Of a DNA stretch of 64,000 nucleotides, positions 51,697 to 61,529 are shown piece after piece. Source of the DNA: an uncultured Granulosicoccaceae bacterium (GTDB lineage Bacteria > Pseudomonadota > Gammaproteobacteria > Granulosicoccales > Granulosicoccaceae); the NCBI GenBank assembly GCA_938005265.1, contig CALLOA010000149.1:1-64000 (forward strand). The letters run 5' to 3'. The notes beneath the pieces are model-generated. The model was not told the DNA's origin, ran no database searches, and worked only from the letters and a program-made list of their open reading frames with translations. Within the stretch, counting starts at the first letter, position 1. Every line of letters begins with the position of its first letter. A program made the translations under genes and the position numbers.

Positions 51697-52956
51697 TCAG
51701 GTTGCTTGCGGCAACTCCTTCTCAACCCATACATCCACTGACTGAACCACATTATTGCCAAATCCTCCGCGATCCCAGCGTGAAACCAGTGGTTGCACGT
51801 CACCCCGGTCATCAGTCGCGCGACAACGCAGTCTGTAATGTCCCGGTTCAGCCAGCCATTGGCGGCTCCATCCACTCCAGGCATAAGGCTCAGCACTTGG
51901 TACAAGCACAGCCGTCTGCCAATCAAGCTCGGGAATATTGTCGTTGGCTGCAGCTGCAGCATGCGCCACTTTGTTATCAGCAGCGTCAGGCTCTGCGCTG
52001 TTGATTTTTTGTACCGAAACCTCGACCTGCCGAATAGCTCTACCGTTACCCGACCAGGCACGTCCCTGCAATTCAACCGGGCCCGCTGCCAACAGGCGGT
52101 TTCGGCTGTACCAGTCCGGCAATCCCGGCGGCACCATCAGCGATTTCACCCGCATATCCGTCACCGCTGTGCCCTCATCCTGATCAGACTCCCGGTAACG
52201 ATAGGTGTTGACCTGCTGATAGCCCTGAAAAGGCTTGTCTGTAAACCGGATTTCACGCAGCCATTTGACGCTTGCCATGCCATACCAGCCTGGCACTATT
52301 AACCGCAGCGGGAAACCATGCTGAGGCGGCAAAGGCTGCCCGTTGATCTGCCAGGCCAACATGACATCTGAAGCTGCTATTTGCTGCAATGACAGAGCAC
52401 GCTCAAAAGCGTGCAGGTTGCCACCGTCAACGCCTTTATCCGCACCACAAAAAACCACAGTTTCAACACCATCAGGCAGCTCTACATGATCAAGAAGAGC
52501 AGACAGTGGCGTGCCACCCCAACGAGCCGTTCCCACAGCCTCACACGTCCACGGCATGCTACGCCAACGTGGCCGCATTAACGTTCGGCCGTTACCTGCA
52601 CATTCAAGAGTGACTGTACGTTCCTGAAAAGGCAGTTGCCTGAGGTCGCTGAGGCGCAACGTTTGCGGCTTGCCAATTTGCCCACTTAATTGCAAAGACC
52701 AGCTGCTTTCATCGTTTACATAGGGCACATCGAAATGTGACAACAGGTAGTGCATGCCGATCGGTGTGACATCATGGCGCAGCATCTCCAGGTGAATACC
52801 GGAATTACGATTGCCCAGACGCACTTCGGCCTCTGTGTAGTCGTCGGTGCCATGCTGGCGCGGTTCAGGACTAAGAATTGGGTTGGCCTTCAGCTCGTTT
52901 TCTTGCATTTGAGTGATTCGAATCGCTAGGAATTGTTGGCGTGTCTCATGTTGCAA
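51697..52956 (-). CDS. Sulfite oxidase-family molybdopterin oxidoreductase
   Basis: 419 aa; TVTLECAGNGRTLMRPRW (Mo-coordinating Cys), HGFPLRLIVPGWYGMASVKWLREI. Confidence 0.9.
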   Translation of the reverse strand: MQHETRQQFLAIRITQMQENELKANPILSPEPRQHGTDDYTEAEVRLGNRNSGIHLEMLRHDVTPIGMHYLLSHFDVPYVNDESSWSLQLSGQIGKPQTLRLSDLRQLPFQERTVTLECAGNGRTLMRPRWRSMPWTCEAVGTARWGGTPLSALLDHVELPDGVETVVFCGADKGVDGGNLHAFERALSLQQIAASDVMLAWQINGQPLPPQHGFPLRLIVPGWYGMASVKWLREIRFTDKPFQGYQQVNTYRYRESDQDEGTAVTDMRVKSLMVPPGLPDWYSRNRLLAAGPVELQGRAWSGNGRAIRQVEVSVQKINSAEPDAADNKVAHAAAAANDNIPELDWQTAVLVPSAEPYAWSGWSRQWLAEPGHYRLRCRATDDRGDVQPLVSRWDRGGFGNNVVQSVDVWVEKELPQAT

Positions 52957-53001
52957 CTTTATTCTTGCTGTCCAATGGAACTTTTTCCGACTTTCAGGAC
53001 T

Positions 53002-53061
53002 CTCAATTTTTTAGTTCTGAATTTTTAAGAATACATCTACATCGAATACATCTATTCCCCT
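53002..53061. repeat. 15-bp-phased double duplication (ctcaattttttagtt/ctgaatttttaagaa; tacatctacatcgaa/tacatctattcccct)
   Basis: Four consecutive 15-bp blocks forming two related pairs. Confidence 0.75.
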
Positions 53062-53353
53062 CTCAAGGATTCCTGCAAGGGCTTACTTTGACAAAAAATT
53101 CAGACCTGAGAAATCTAACACACTAATGCCTGTGTCTAAATAAATCTCAAAGGATCAAGTCAGGAAGGGTATGGCAGAACAGGTGGTATACCGGACAAAA
53201 AAGCTTGCAATCATTGCCAAGCGCAAATGTTCTTCTATCCCGCCTTTACATTAAAATAATTTTCGATCTAATGTCACTCGTCTGGATTAGCATTAAAATT
53301 CAATTTTTGAGCAGATTACGCTCGCAACATTGCACATGAGGAAACGAAATATC

Positions 53354-53968
53354 ATGAAGATCAACACTTTGAAATCTGCAGCATTGGCTTCCACGTTGGC
53401 TATAGCAAGCTCCTTTGCCAGCACTTCACTATTTGCAGAAGGCGACATAAGCGGTGCTGCAGCCGGGGCTTATTCGCTTGACCCAACCCACGCCTATCTC
53501 CAGTTTCAGTACAACCATCTAGGACTATCGAACCCGATTCTCACCTTTGATGACTTTAATATTGACCTCAATCTGGACCCCGCCGACCCGGCAAAATCTA
53601 CGATTGAAGTCAGCATTGTTGCCGACAGTGTGCAAACCGGATCAGACGTGTGGCACGATCACATCACCGGTGAAAAGTGGTTTGACACAGCAAACAACCC
53701 GGAAATGACATTTACCAGCACATCAATCACAGGTTCGGGCGGCAGCTTTCAGGTAACCGGCAACCTTACTATCAAAGGTGAAACCAAGCCGGCAACTCTC
53801 GATGTTGTTATCAATGCTGCCAAGGTACATCCCATGAAAGAAAAGCCAGTAATCGGAATCACAGCTACCGGCAAAGTGGTTCGTTCCGACTGGGGTCTCG
53901 GCGCTAACGCACCCTTTGTTAGCGATGAAGTATTACTGCGCGTTGAAGCGGAATTGATCCAGGGCTAG
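53354..53968 (+). CDS. YceI-family periplasmic protein
   Basis: Signal peptide then GAYSLDPTHAYLQFQYNHLGLSNPILTFDDFN; start moved to MKINTLKS (track start 53330). Confidence 0.92.
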   Translation: MKINTLKSAALASTLAIASSFASTSLFAEGDISGAAAGAYSLDPTHAYLQFQYNHLGLSNPILTFDDFNIDLNLDPADPAKSTIEVSIVADSVQTGSDVWHDHITGEKWFDTANNPEMTFTSTSITGSGGSFQVTGNLTIKGETKPATLDVVINAAKVHPMKEKPVIGITATGKVVRSDWGLGANAPFVSDEVLLRVEAELIQG

Positions 53969-54230
53969 TTTCGCGTCTTGAAGTTCCAGCGCTGGTTGCC
54001 AATATCAACATTGGCAACCAGCCTGACTAACCTGTCTGCATTACCCACCAAGCAATCTCAAATAACGCGATCGACTGATGATCTTATCTGCTCAATCTCA
54101 TACCTACCCCGCTACTTTCCAAGCAAAGCTGTCAGAACACTGTCAATAGTCAGACCGGCATTGCCACCTGCTCAGCAGTCAGTAATAATTGCAGCAGGAA
54201 TTCATAACGACCTGCGTTGATAACCCGATC

Positions 54231-55448
54231 ATGCCAAATTCACCAAAACGTTACAGCCATGTAGCAATTGTCTTGCACTGGTTAATGGCATTGTTAATTA
54301 TCGGCATACTGGCAGCCGGCAAGTACATGACCGGGCTTGAGGAGAATTCGTCACTGCGTTTTGACCTGACGCAATGGCATAAATCATTCGGCTTCCTACT
54401 GTTAGCACTATCAATTCTTCGCTTGTTATGGCGCATGACTCACAAGCCACCAGCGTTATCACGAGCCAATCCGCGCTGGGAAAGGTTTGCTGCAAGCTTC
54501 ACCCACGGCATCTTTTATGTACTGATGATTTTTATGCCGATCACCGGTTGGTTGATGGTTTCCGCCTCACCATTGAATATCAGTACCTACCTGTTCGACC
54601 TGTTCCGTGTACCGCATTTGCCGGTCGTATCCACGGCCGCAAACCGGGAAGAACTTGCCGAACTGTTTGCCTTAATGCATGAATATGCCTCCGGCATATT
54701 TATTACACTTCTATTGTTGCATATTGGTGCGGCGCTGCGTCACCAGTTCAGCTTGAAAGACAGGATATTTTCGCGAATGGCACCTGACTTTGCCGATGGA
54801 AGCTTTGCGGACGGCGCACGTTTGACCCTTGGCGCAATCATAGCCGTCATAGCTGTTACGCTATTACTTAATATAGCCAGCAGGCAGTCACCGCCTCTAC
54901 TGCCAGACCTTGCCAGCGCAGACCTTGCCAACTCAAACCTGGAAAACTCAGCGACCAACGATTCAGATCCACAATCAAATGATGACACTGCCTGGACAGC
55001 GGCCACTGTCAACTACACGCTAGTTGTTTTGGGTGACGAGATCAATGGCAGTTTTGCCGATGCCAAAGTAAAAGCTGCAATTAATCCTCAAAATCCACAA
55101 GACGCAGCACTGGTGGCCATCGTGGAGACCGCATCAAGCAATGCCGGCAGCCCCCAAATAGATGATTCCCTGCCGGGAAAAGACTGGTTTTATACAGCCA
55201 TGTATCCGCTGGCAAGTTTTCAGGCAACACAATTCGAAGCAATAGACGATCAAACCATTAAAGTAATTGGCCAGCTCAACATCCGGAATATTTCCAGAGA
55301 AATATCGTTTCCATTGAGTATCAGCAACGGTACCGCCACTGGTGGATTCAGTATCAACAGGCTGGACTATGATTTAGGCACAAGAACACAACCGGATGAT
55401 TCAGATGTTGCATTCAGCGCGCTAATTGAATTCAGTTTCGATATCTAA
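54231..55448 (+). CDS. Cytochrome b561-type membrane domain fused to C-terminal YceI-like domain
   Basis: RYSHVAIVLHWLMALLIIGILAAGKYM, conserved His residues, TMs, then NYTLVVLGDEINGSFADAKVKAAINPQNPQDAALVAIVETAS... YceI-like. Confidence 0.85.
   Translation: MPNSPKRYSHVAIVLHWLMALLIIGILAAGKYMTGLEENSSLRFDLTQWHKSFGFLLLALSILRLLWRMTHKPPALSRANPRWERFAASFTHGIFYVLMIFMPITGWLMVSASPLNISTYLFDLFRVPHLPVVSTAANREELAELFALMHEYASGIFITLLLLHIGAALRHQFSLKDRIFSRMAPDFADGSFADGARLTLGAIIAVIAVTLLLNIASRQSPPLLPDLASADLANSNLENSATNDSDPQSNDDTAWTAATVNYTLVVLGDEINGSFADAKVKAAINPQNPQDAALVAIVETASSNAGSPQIDDSLPGKDWFYTAMYPLASFQATQFEAIDDQTIKVIGQLNIRNISREISFPLSISNGTATGGFSINRLDYDLGTRTQPDDSDVAFSALIEFSFDI
54904..54948. repeat. 15-bp tandem repeat x3 inside coding linker (pentapeptide DLASA/DLANS/NLENS)
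   Basis: cagaccttgccagcg / cagaccttgccaact / caaacctggaaaact. Confidence 0.9.
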
Positions 55449-55480
55449 CTCTGCTAACTCTGCTAACTCTGCTAGCTCTG
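55445..55480. repeat. 9-bp tandem repeat x4 (ctaactctg x3, ctagctctg) over the stop codon
   Basis: Direct reading; includes TAA of the b561-YceI gene. Confidence 0.97.
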
Positions 55481-55556
55481 CCGGAACGATCTACTTGTTC
55501 CAGACAACCGATGTGCTGGCGAATGTGCCGAAATCAGCCGCGCAGTTATCCTGACG

Positions 55557-56372
55557 CTATTTGTCACGCGACCCTGCTAGCTGAACCAGCAACAACAATA
55601 CAGTAGATATCAGCACCATGATGGTCGATATCGCAGCGATTGTCGGGTCGATATAGTCTCTGAGTGCGCTGAACATATGCTTGGTCAAGGTTGCGGTTTT
55701 TCCACCGGAAACAAATATCGACACAATCACTTCATCAAACGACGTCAGAAATGACAACAGAGCCGCTGTAATGACCGAAAATTTGATCTGCGGCAGCGTG
55801 ATCACAAAGAACGCTTTCAGCCGTGTTGCTCCAAGACTCCTTGCTACACGCTCCTGATTCAAGTCATAGGAACGAAGGGCTGCAGTGATAATAATCATCA
55901 CCAACGGGATGGCAAGGGCTGTATGCGCAAGCACCAGCCCCGCAATGCTGTTATTAAGCTTGACTCTGCCATAGAAATAAAACACGCCGATGGCGATCAG
56001 AATCACAGGCACAATCATGGGTGTAAGCATATACATGAATATCAAACGCGCCGCCCGGTGCCCGGAAACATACAATGCATAGGCAGCCATTGTACCTACC
56101 GGTGTAGCTACCAACATGGTTAACACACCAATGCGTAGTGAGGTCCATGTTGCCCGCATCCATTTGTTCGATCCAAAGTATTCGTGATACCAGCGCATAG
56201 ACCAGGTACTGGGTGGAAACTCCAGATACTGGGAATCTGAAAAGGACATTGGAATGACAATGAAAGTGGGAATCACCAGCAACAACATAATGATGATGGC
56301 AAGAATATACAGCCACAACCTGCCACCGTGTGTGACCTGGGTATCTGATGCAGGCGATTGCCACCAACTCAT
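55557..56372 (-). CDS. ABC transporter permease (PotC-like)
   Basis: 271 aa, TM pattern and EAA-like loop (QERVARSLGATRLKAFFVITLPQI). Confidence 0.9.
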   Translation of the reverse strand: MSWWQSPASDTQVTHGGRLWLYILAIIIMLLLVIPTFIVIPMSFSDSQYLEFPPSTWSMRWYHEYFGSNKWMRATWTSLRIGVLTMLVATPVGTMAAYALYVSGHRAARLIFMYMLTPMIVPVILIAIGVFYFYGRVKLNNSIAGLVLAHTALAIPLVMIIITAALRSYDLNQERVARSLGATRLKAFFVITLPQIKFSVITAALLSFLTSFDEVIVSIFVSGGKTATLTKHMFSALRDYIDPTIAAISTIMVLISTVLLLLVQLAGSRDK

Positions 56373-56447
56373 TTTCTGAAATCACTCCACCTGCACATAA
56401 AAAAATCTGCCAATAATTCGATCATGCTTGTAGTCATTGTTAGTGGC

Positions 56448-57407
56448 CTAGCCCTTGCCAAATAAAGCAGCATCAAACTTGAACACCCTTGCAGCGACGA
56501 AAAGCAGAAGCAAAGTCGCAATCAACAACACCACGCCAAGAGCGCTGGCAGCGCCCCAATTAAACTGGTTTTCAAGTATTGCCGTTATCTGCGTTGACAC
56601 CATGATGACTTTGCCCCCACCAAGAACCGCTGGTGTGACATAGAAACCCAGACACAAAATAAAGACTATCAATGATCCTGCAACCATTCCGGAAATCGAT
56701 AAGGGCATGTATATATGCCAAAAGGCTCGCGCCGGAGAGGCGCCAAGATTGGAGGCTGCGTGCATCAGGTCGCGCTCGATTTTGCGCATCGCGCTATACA
56801 ACGGCAGCACCAGAAATGGCAACATGATATGAGCCATGCCGATCAGCGTACCCGTCATGTTATGCACAAGCTTAACTGGAGAATCCCAGAGGCCGATCTG
56901 CATGGCAAAGTCATTCAATATTCCTTTGCGCTGCAGCAGCACAAGCCAGGCATAAGTACGTACTAGCAGAGATGTCCAGAAAGGCAGCAAAACTGCCAGC
57001 ATAAATATTCCAGCCCACCTGGCTGGTAACTGAGCAAGAAAGTAGGCCAAGGGATAACCGATGGCGATACAAATCAAGGTTGTGAAAAGGCTGACTTGAA
57101 ACGTTGTGCTGAAGGTACGAGCATAGGATTTATACTCAATCATCTTGCGGTAGTGTTGCAGCGTTGGCTCACCATCGCTACCTAAAAAAGAAAGAAAGAA
57201 GAGCCAGCTAACCGGAATCACAATGACGAAAAACACTATCAAGGCACCAGGCAACGCCAGACTGAGTAGCGACCATTGCTCACGCCGTTGCTGCTGTTTC
57301 AGCTCTTTGGCATGAAGCTCGTGACCGGACCGGTCACCAGGAGCTGAGGCTCCCGAGGTATGTGCGGAACTAGTGGCAACTGCGTTTTCGGATTTCGCGA
57401 CCATCAT
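56448..57407 (-). CDS. ABC transporter permease (PotB-like)
   Basis: 319 aa; LMHAASNLGASPARAFWHIYMPLSISGMVAGSLIVF. Confidence 0.9.
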   Translation of the reverse strand: MMVAKSENAVATSSAHTSGASAPGDRSGHELHAKELKQQQRREQWSLLSLALPGALIVFFVIVIPVSWLFFLSFLGSDGEPTLQHYRKMIEYKSYARTFSTTFQVSLFTTLICIAIGYPLAYFLAQLPARWAGIFMLAVLLPFWTSLLVRTYAWLVLLQRKGILNDFAMQIGLWDSPVKLVHNMTGTLIGMAHIMLPFLVLPLYSAMRKIERDLMHAASNLGASPARAFWHIYMPLSISGMVAGSLIVFILCLGFYVTPAVLGGGKVIMVSTQITAILENQFNWGAASALGVVLLIATLLLLFVAARVFKFDAALFGKG

Positions 57408-58534
57408 TCCTGACCGGCTGGTATGACGATAACATCGTGTCGCTGCATTGATATTTTTATCTGTTCACCCGGTTGCAAACGCTGTGCTCTGGAATCCGTA
57501 CCACCGCCGGCTCGCAGCGAAAGCTCGGTTCCATCACTCAGCTCAAGTAACACAAACGCACTTTCACCCTGAAAAACAGATTCCCTGACAACTCCATCAA
57601 ATACGATGAGTGATTCGTTTGGTACAGCTTGTTTATCAGCAATTTCCAAACGCTCCGGGCGAATTACCATTGACCATGTTCGATCAGTACCTGAAACTGG
57701 AGTTTGGACAATTTCCTGCCCGCCAAATTCAAGAATACCGTTTGTTGTATGAGTCAAAGGCAGCATGGCTGACTCGCCTATAAAATCAGCAACAAAGGCA
57801 TTAACGGGCTGATTGTAAATAATCTCTGGCGTATCAACCTGCATCAAGAGTCCGTCATTGATAACGGCAATACGGTCAGACATTGTCAATGCTTCGCGCT
57901 GGTCGTGAGTTACGTATACCGTGGTAACCCCGAGTTGCCGATGCAACTGTTTCAGCTCAATTTGCATGCGTTCCCGCAACTTTTTATCAAGCGCCGAAAG
58001 CGGTTCATCCATCAATAATATGCGCGGTCGAAACACAAACGCACGGGCCAATGCAACACGTTGCCTCTGGCCACCGGAAAGCTGATCAATAGTTCTGTCA
58101 CCAAGACCAGATAGCTGCACTGTTTCCAAAGCTTCGTTCACGCGAGAAAGTCGCTCGGCGGCTTTAACACCACGAAGCTTTAACGGGAATGCAATGTTTT
58201 GCGCAACACTCATATGCGGAAACAAAGCATAGCTTTGAAAGACCATACCGACATTACGTTGATGCGGCGGCATCAATATCATTTCGGAATCACCAAACCG
58301 GATGCTACCTGAATCCGGTCGATTGAATCCGGCAATGGCCATTAGCAATGTTGTTTTGCCTGAACCCGAAGGCCCCAGTAAAGTGAGAAACTCACCACTG
58401 CGAATTTCAAGATCAACTGAATTCAAGGCATACAGCGAACCATAACGTTTAGTCAGGCCGCTAATAGTGATCGGCAAAGCCTGATCACTTTCCACGTGCG
58501 TGTTTTCATTATAAGCAGACACACTGGTATCCAT
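57404..58534 (-). CDS. ABC transporter ATP-binding protein (PotA-like, TOBE domain)
   Basis: Walker A GPSGSGKTTLL, signature LSGGQRQRVALARA, Walker B ILLMDEPLSALD. Confidence 0.94.
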   Translation of the reverse strand: MDTSVSAYNENTHVESDQALPITISGLTKRYGSLYALNSVDLEIRSGEFLTLLGPSGSGKTTLLMAIAGFNRPDSGSIRFGDSEMILMPPHQRNVGMVFQSYALFPHMSVAQNIAFPLKLRGVKAAERLSRVNEALETVQLSGLGDRTIDQLSGGQRQRVALARAFVFRPRILLMDEPLSALDKKLRERMQIELKQLHRQLGVTTVYVTHDQREALTMSDRIAVINDGLLMQVDTPEIIYNQPVNAFVADFIGESAMLPLTHTTNGILEFGGQEIVQTPVSGTDRTWSMVIRPERLEIADKQAVPNESLIVFDGVVRESVFQGESAFVLLELSDGTELSLRAGGGTDSRAQRLQPGEQIKISMQRHDVIVIPAGQE

Positions 58535-58551
58535 GGTCAGTATGCAATAAT

Positions 58552-58581
58552 GAGATTTTAAAAATGGAAGCTTTTAAAATG
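58552..58581. repeat. 15-bp tandem duplication (gagattttaaaaatg / gaagcttttaaaatg)
   Basis: Two adjacent related 15-bp units between the SBP and ATPase genes. Confidence 0.65.
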
Positions 58582-58651
58582 CGAATAGACTGCAGAAGAA
58601 AAAGCTACAGAATGAAGTGTCACTCTGCAGCCCTGTAATAAACAACGAAGA

Positions 58652-59761
58652 TTATTCGCTCAACAGCTCCATATACATTTCCAGCGCCTCATCACGGTGC
58701 TCGGCATACCAATCCAGACTGACAGGTGACATCAGTGGTACGTTTTTGGGATGCGACGGCAGCGACTCTACAAGCTCCTTGGAGGCAGTCGTTATTTCAT
58801 AAGCTTTCTTGTTAGTCGGGCCATACGTGATATGGAAAGGCAGATTAGCCTGGTATTCCGGTTTTGAAACCTCGGCCAGAAATTTCATCGCCATTTCTTT
58901 GTTGGGTGCACCCTTGGGTATGGCGAAACAATCATAATCAAGCAATGCCTGGTTAAAGGTATAACCCACTTTGGCACCATCTTTAGCTGCATTGTCAAAG
59001 CGGCCATTCCAACCTGTTGACATATCCACCTCAGCATCTTTCATCAGTTGCGCCTGCATCGCTCCCGACTCCCAGAACACAGCTATATGATCTTTGATTT
59101 CACGGATTTTGTTTATCGCTCGCTCCTTGCCTTCACGAGTGGACAACACTTCATACACTTGCTCAGGCGGCACACCATCAGCCATGATAGCCGGCTCCAG
59201 CGCACCATCGACATTGTTAGCGCGATAAGCACGGGTTCCGGGAAATTTTTCGACATCAAAAAAATCCGCCCATGAAGATGGAGCGCCTTCGCTACCGGGC
59301 TCACCGTACTTTTCTGTATTCCATGCCATGACAGTTGCAAAAACATCGGAGCCAACACAATAGTCGGTATAGAGATTCGGATAAAAATCGGAGACGTCGA
59401 CAACGCTGTAGTCTATTTTTTCAAGGCAACCCTTGGCAGCAGCTGCAGCTGATCCACCGGAACCCGTTACAACCAAATCCCAGTTTACTGAACCGGACTC
59501 AACCTGCAGGCATGTCTTGGACATGCTGGCACCGGATTCACGAATAATTTCAATACCACTATTTTTCGAGGCGTCGTTAAAGAGCGCCGCATCCTGAGCA
59601 GCACCATAACTTCCACCCCAGGAAACAACAGTGACCGGGTCAGCGGCAGACGCATTTGCTGTGACAATCATTGCCGATGTGGCTACAAACGCGGCAGCAA
59701 ATGTAGCGATATTACTGGCTGAGGTGATTTTTCGTTGAAAGGTTTTTTGCGCGTGCTTCAT
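58652..59761 (-). CDS. ABC transporter periplasmic binding protein (PotD/family 1-like)
   Basis: VTVVSWGGSYGAAQDAALFNDASKNSGIEI; ggagg SD before ATG at 59761 (track start 59818). Confidence 0.92.
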   Translation of the reverse strand: MKHAQKTFQRKITSASNIATFAAAFVATSAMIVTANASAADPVTVVSWGGSYGAAQDAALFNDASKNSGIEIIRESGASMSKTCLQVESGSVNWDLVVTGSGGSAAAAAKGCLEKIDYSVVDVSDFYPNLYTDYCVGSDVFATVMAWNTEKYGEPGSEGAPSSWADFFDVEKFPGTRAYRANNVDGALEPAIMADGVPPEQVYEVLSTREGKERAINKIREIKDHIAVFWESGAMQAQLMKDAEVDMSTGWNGRFDNAAKDGAKVGYTFNQALLDYDCFAIPKGAPNKEMAMKFLAEVSKPEYQANLPFHITYGPTNKKAYEITTASKELVESLPSHPKNVPLMSPVSLDWYAEHRDEALEMYMELLSE

Positions 59762-59978
59762 TTTATAAATCCTCCAGTGAATATAATCGAAACTGCTTAA
59801 AACCGCCTTGGGCGTCAAATCATCATACCGTTTTGTTTAACAAGGTAAAGCTATTTACTCGATATTCGATTCAATATTCAGGAAATTTGATACTCGCTAT
59901 GGGGACTTTCGGCAGATTATGGAAGAACAGTATTGGTCAGTGCTTTTATCTGCTCGAAGTACCGACAAGTAAAATCAC

Positions 59979-61397
59979 TTACTTACCGGCCAAACTTGCA
60001 AAGAGGTTTGTCACGAACGGATTTTTCAATGGCTTATCTAAGGGCATGATCCAGTGGGTCACAGGCTCATAGCGACCAATAGCCGCCAGATCAACATCCG
60101 GATGCACGAATCGCGCATAATCACGCCCGTTTAGAGAGCAGAAGATTTCGGCATGCACAGTCACACCGGTATGACCTTGATCCTTGTAGAGTTGCTCCGA
60201 AAATTGAGCGAACTGCCACACCATATCCGGAATACAGGGCATTTTTCGTGTTTGCCGCTGATTCAGATAGGTTGCAGGGTCTAATACCCAATGGTTGCCA
60301 CCATCAGCACGCACATGGAATTTAGCCTGGCCACGCTTGGATCGCAATTTCATCCGCCAACTGTAACGATGGCCGTCTTCGTTCCAGGCAACCTCGCCAT
60401 CGCGCCACCAGTGACGCAAGGGGAAGACAATCTGTACTGCCAGCCACACTACCACCAAACCCACTATCACATGCCCCATTACAGACGACTGGCCTTTGAA
60501 AGGCTCGGATACATAACGAAAGGGTGGCTTGGGGAAGCGCTGACGTAAACGCAGGGAGCGATGGCGTAAGCGGTTCCACAGGACGACAGGCCAATCCGGG
60601 TCAAATAGCAGTAAGCTGGCAAACAGCGTGAACCAGGGAAATATACCAATATTAAAAACAAAGGCATTGCTGAGGTGGAACATTGCGTAAACACAAAGCA
60701 CAGCCAGACGGGTTTTACGAAACAACAGTAACGGTGCTCCGACCAGATGCAAGGCTATTGAACCATAGGCTGCTACTGCTATTCCCCAGTCCTGGGTCAA
60801 CATCTGTAGCAAAGCGTTCTCATCAACACTGCGCGCCGTCAGCCACATACGCAGTGGCTCAAGGTTCAACCAGTCCATGTTGATTTTTACTATCCCTGCA
60901 TGAATCAGAATAATTTCAAGCTGTGCCCCCAGCAAAAGGCGTGTCCAGTTTGAAACCAAGGGGCTGGCGATCTCTGGTCGATACCTGGCATCCAGCGACC
61001 AGTGCCGGTTCGCCGGCACAAAACACATCAAGACGCAAAACAGAATCACCATATAAAAGTGATTCAGGTACAGCGCTTCATCAAGCAGAAACTGGTAGGT
61101 AAAGCCAAGCGTGAACAGCACCATACTCAGCCGGTAATAAAATCCCAGCATAATGCCGACAGCACAAACTCCCATAAACAGCCATACAGCCTTCAGGCCT
61201 GCGGTGGGTAGTGCATGAACCCATTCAAAGCCTGCGTATTTAAACAACAGGCTGGTATCGTGATAGTCACACTGCAAGCACAGAAATATGCCGTAATTAA
61301 TACAGTCAAACAGCAATATAGCGCCCAAGCCCATACGGAACACAGCCAGTGCACTAGCATCAATTTGACGGAAGAATAGTTGGTACAAATAATTCAT
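59979..61397 (-). CDS. HTTM / vitamin K-dependent gamma-carboxylase-like membrane protein
   Basis: Multi-TM; SALAVFRMGLGAILLFDCINY ... LLLGAQLEIILIHAGIVKINMDWLNLEPLRMWL; start could alternatively be 61517. Confidence 0.8.
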   Translation of the reverse strand: MNYLYQLFFRQIDASALAVFRMGLGAILLFDCINYGIFLCLQCDYHDTSLLFKYAGFEWVHALPTAGLKAVWLFMGVCAVGIMLGFYYRLSMVLFTLGFTYQFLLDEALYLNHFYMVILFCVLMCFVPANRHWSLDARYRPEIASPLVSNWTRLLLGAQLEIILIHAGIVKINMDWLNLEPLRMWLTARSVDENALLQMLTQDWGIAVAAYGSIALHLVGAPLLLFRKTRLAVLCVYAMFHLSNAFVFNIGIFPWFTLFASLLLFDPDWPVVLWNRLRHRSLRLRQRFPKPPFRYVSEPFKGQSSVMGHVIVGLVVVWLAVQIVFPLRHWWRDGEVAWNEDGHRYSWRMKLRSKRGQAKFHVRADGGNHWVLDPATYLNQRQTRKMPCIPDMVWQFAQFSEQLYKDQGHTGVTVHAEIFCSLNGRDYARFVHPDVDLAAIGRYEPVTHWIMPLDKPLKNPFVTNLFASLAGK

Positions 61398-61529
61398 TCT
61401 GCTGGATATTGAGTTTCTGCTTGCTCCACTTGCATTACTACTTAAGCAAGTTACCATGCTTCCGGCCAAGTTTTCAGGATCGGGCTCACCCAGAAGCCAG
61501 TCCGCCGGTAATTTCAATCAGGTTACATT

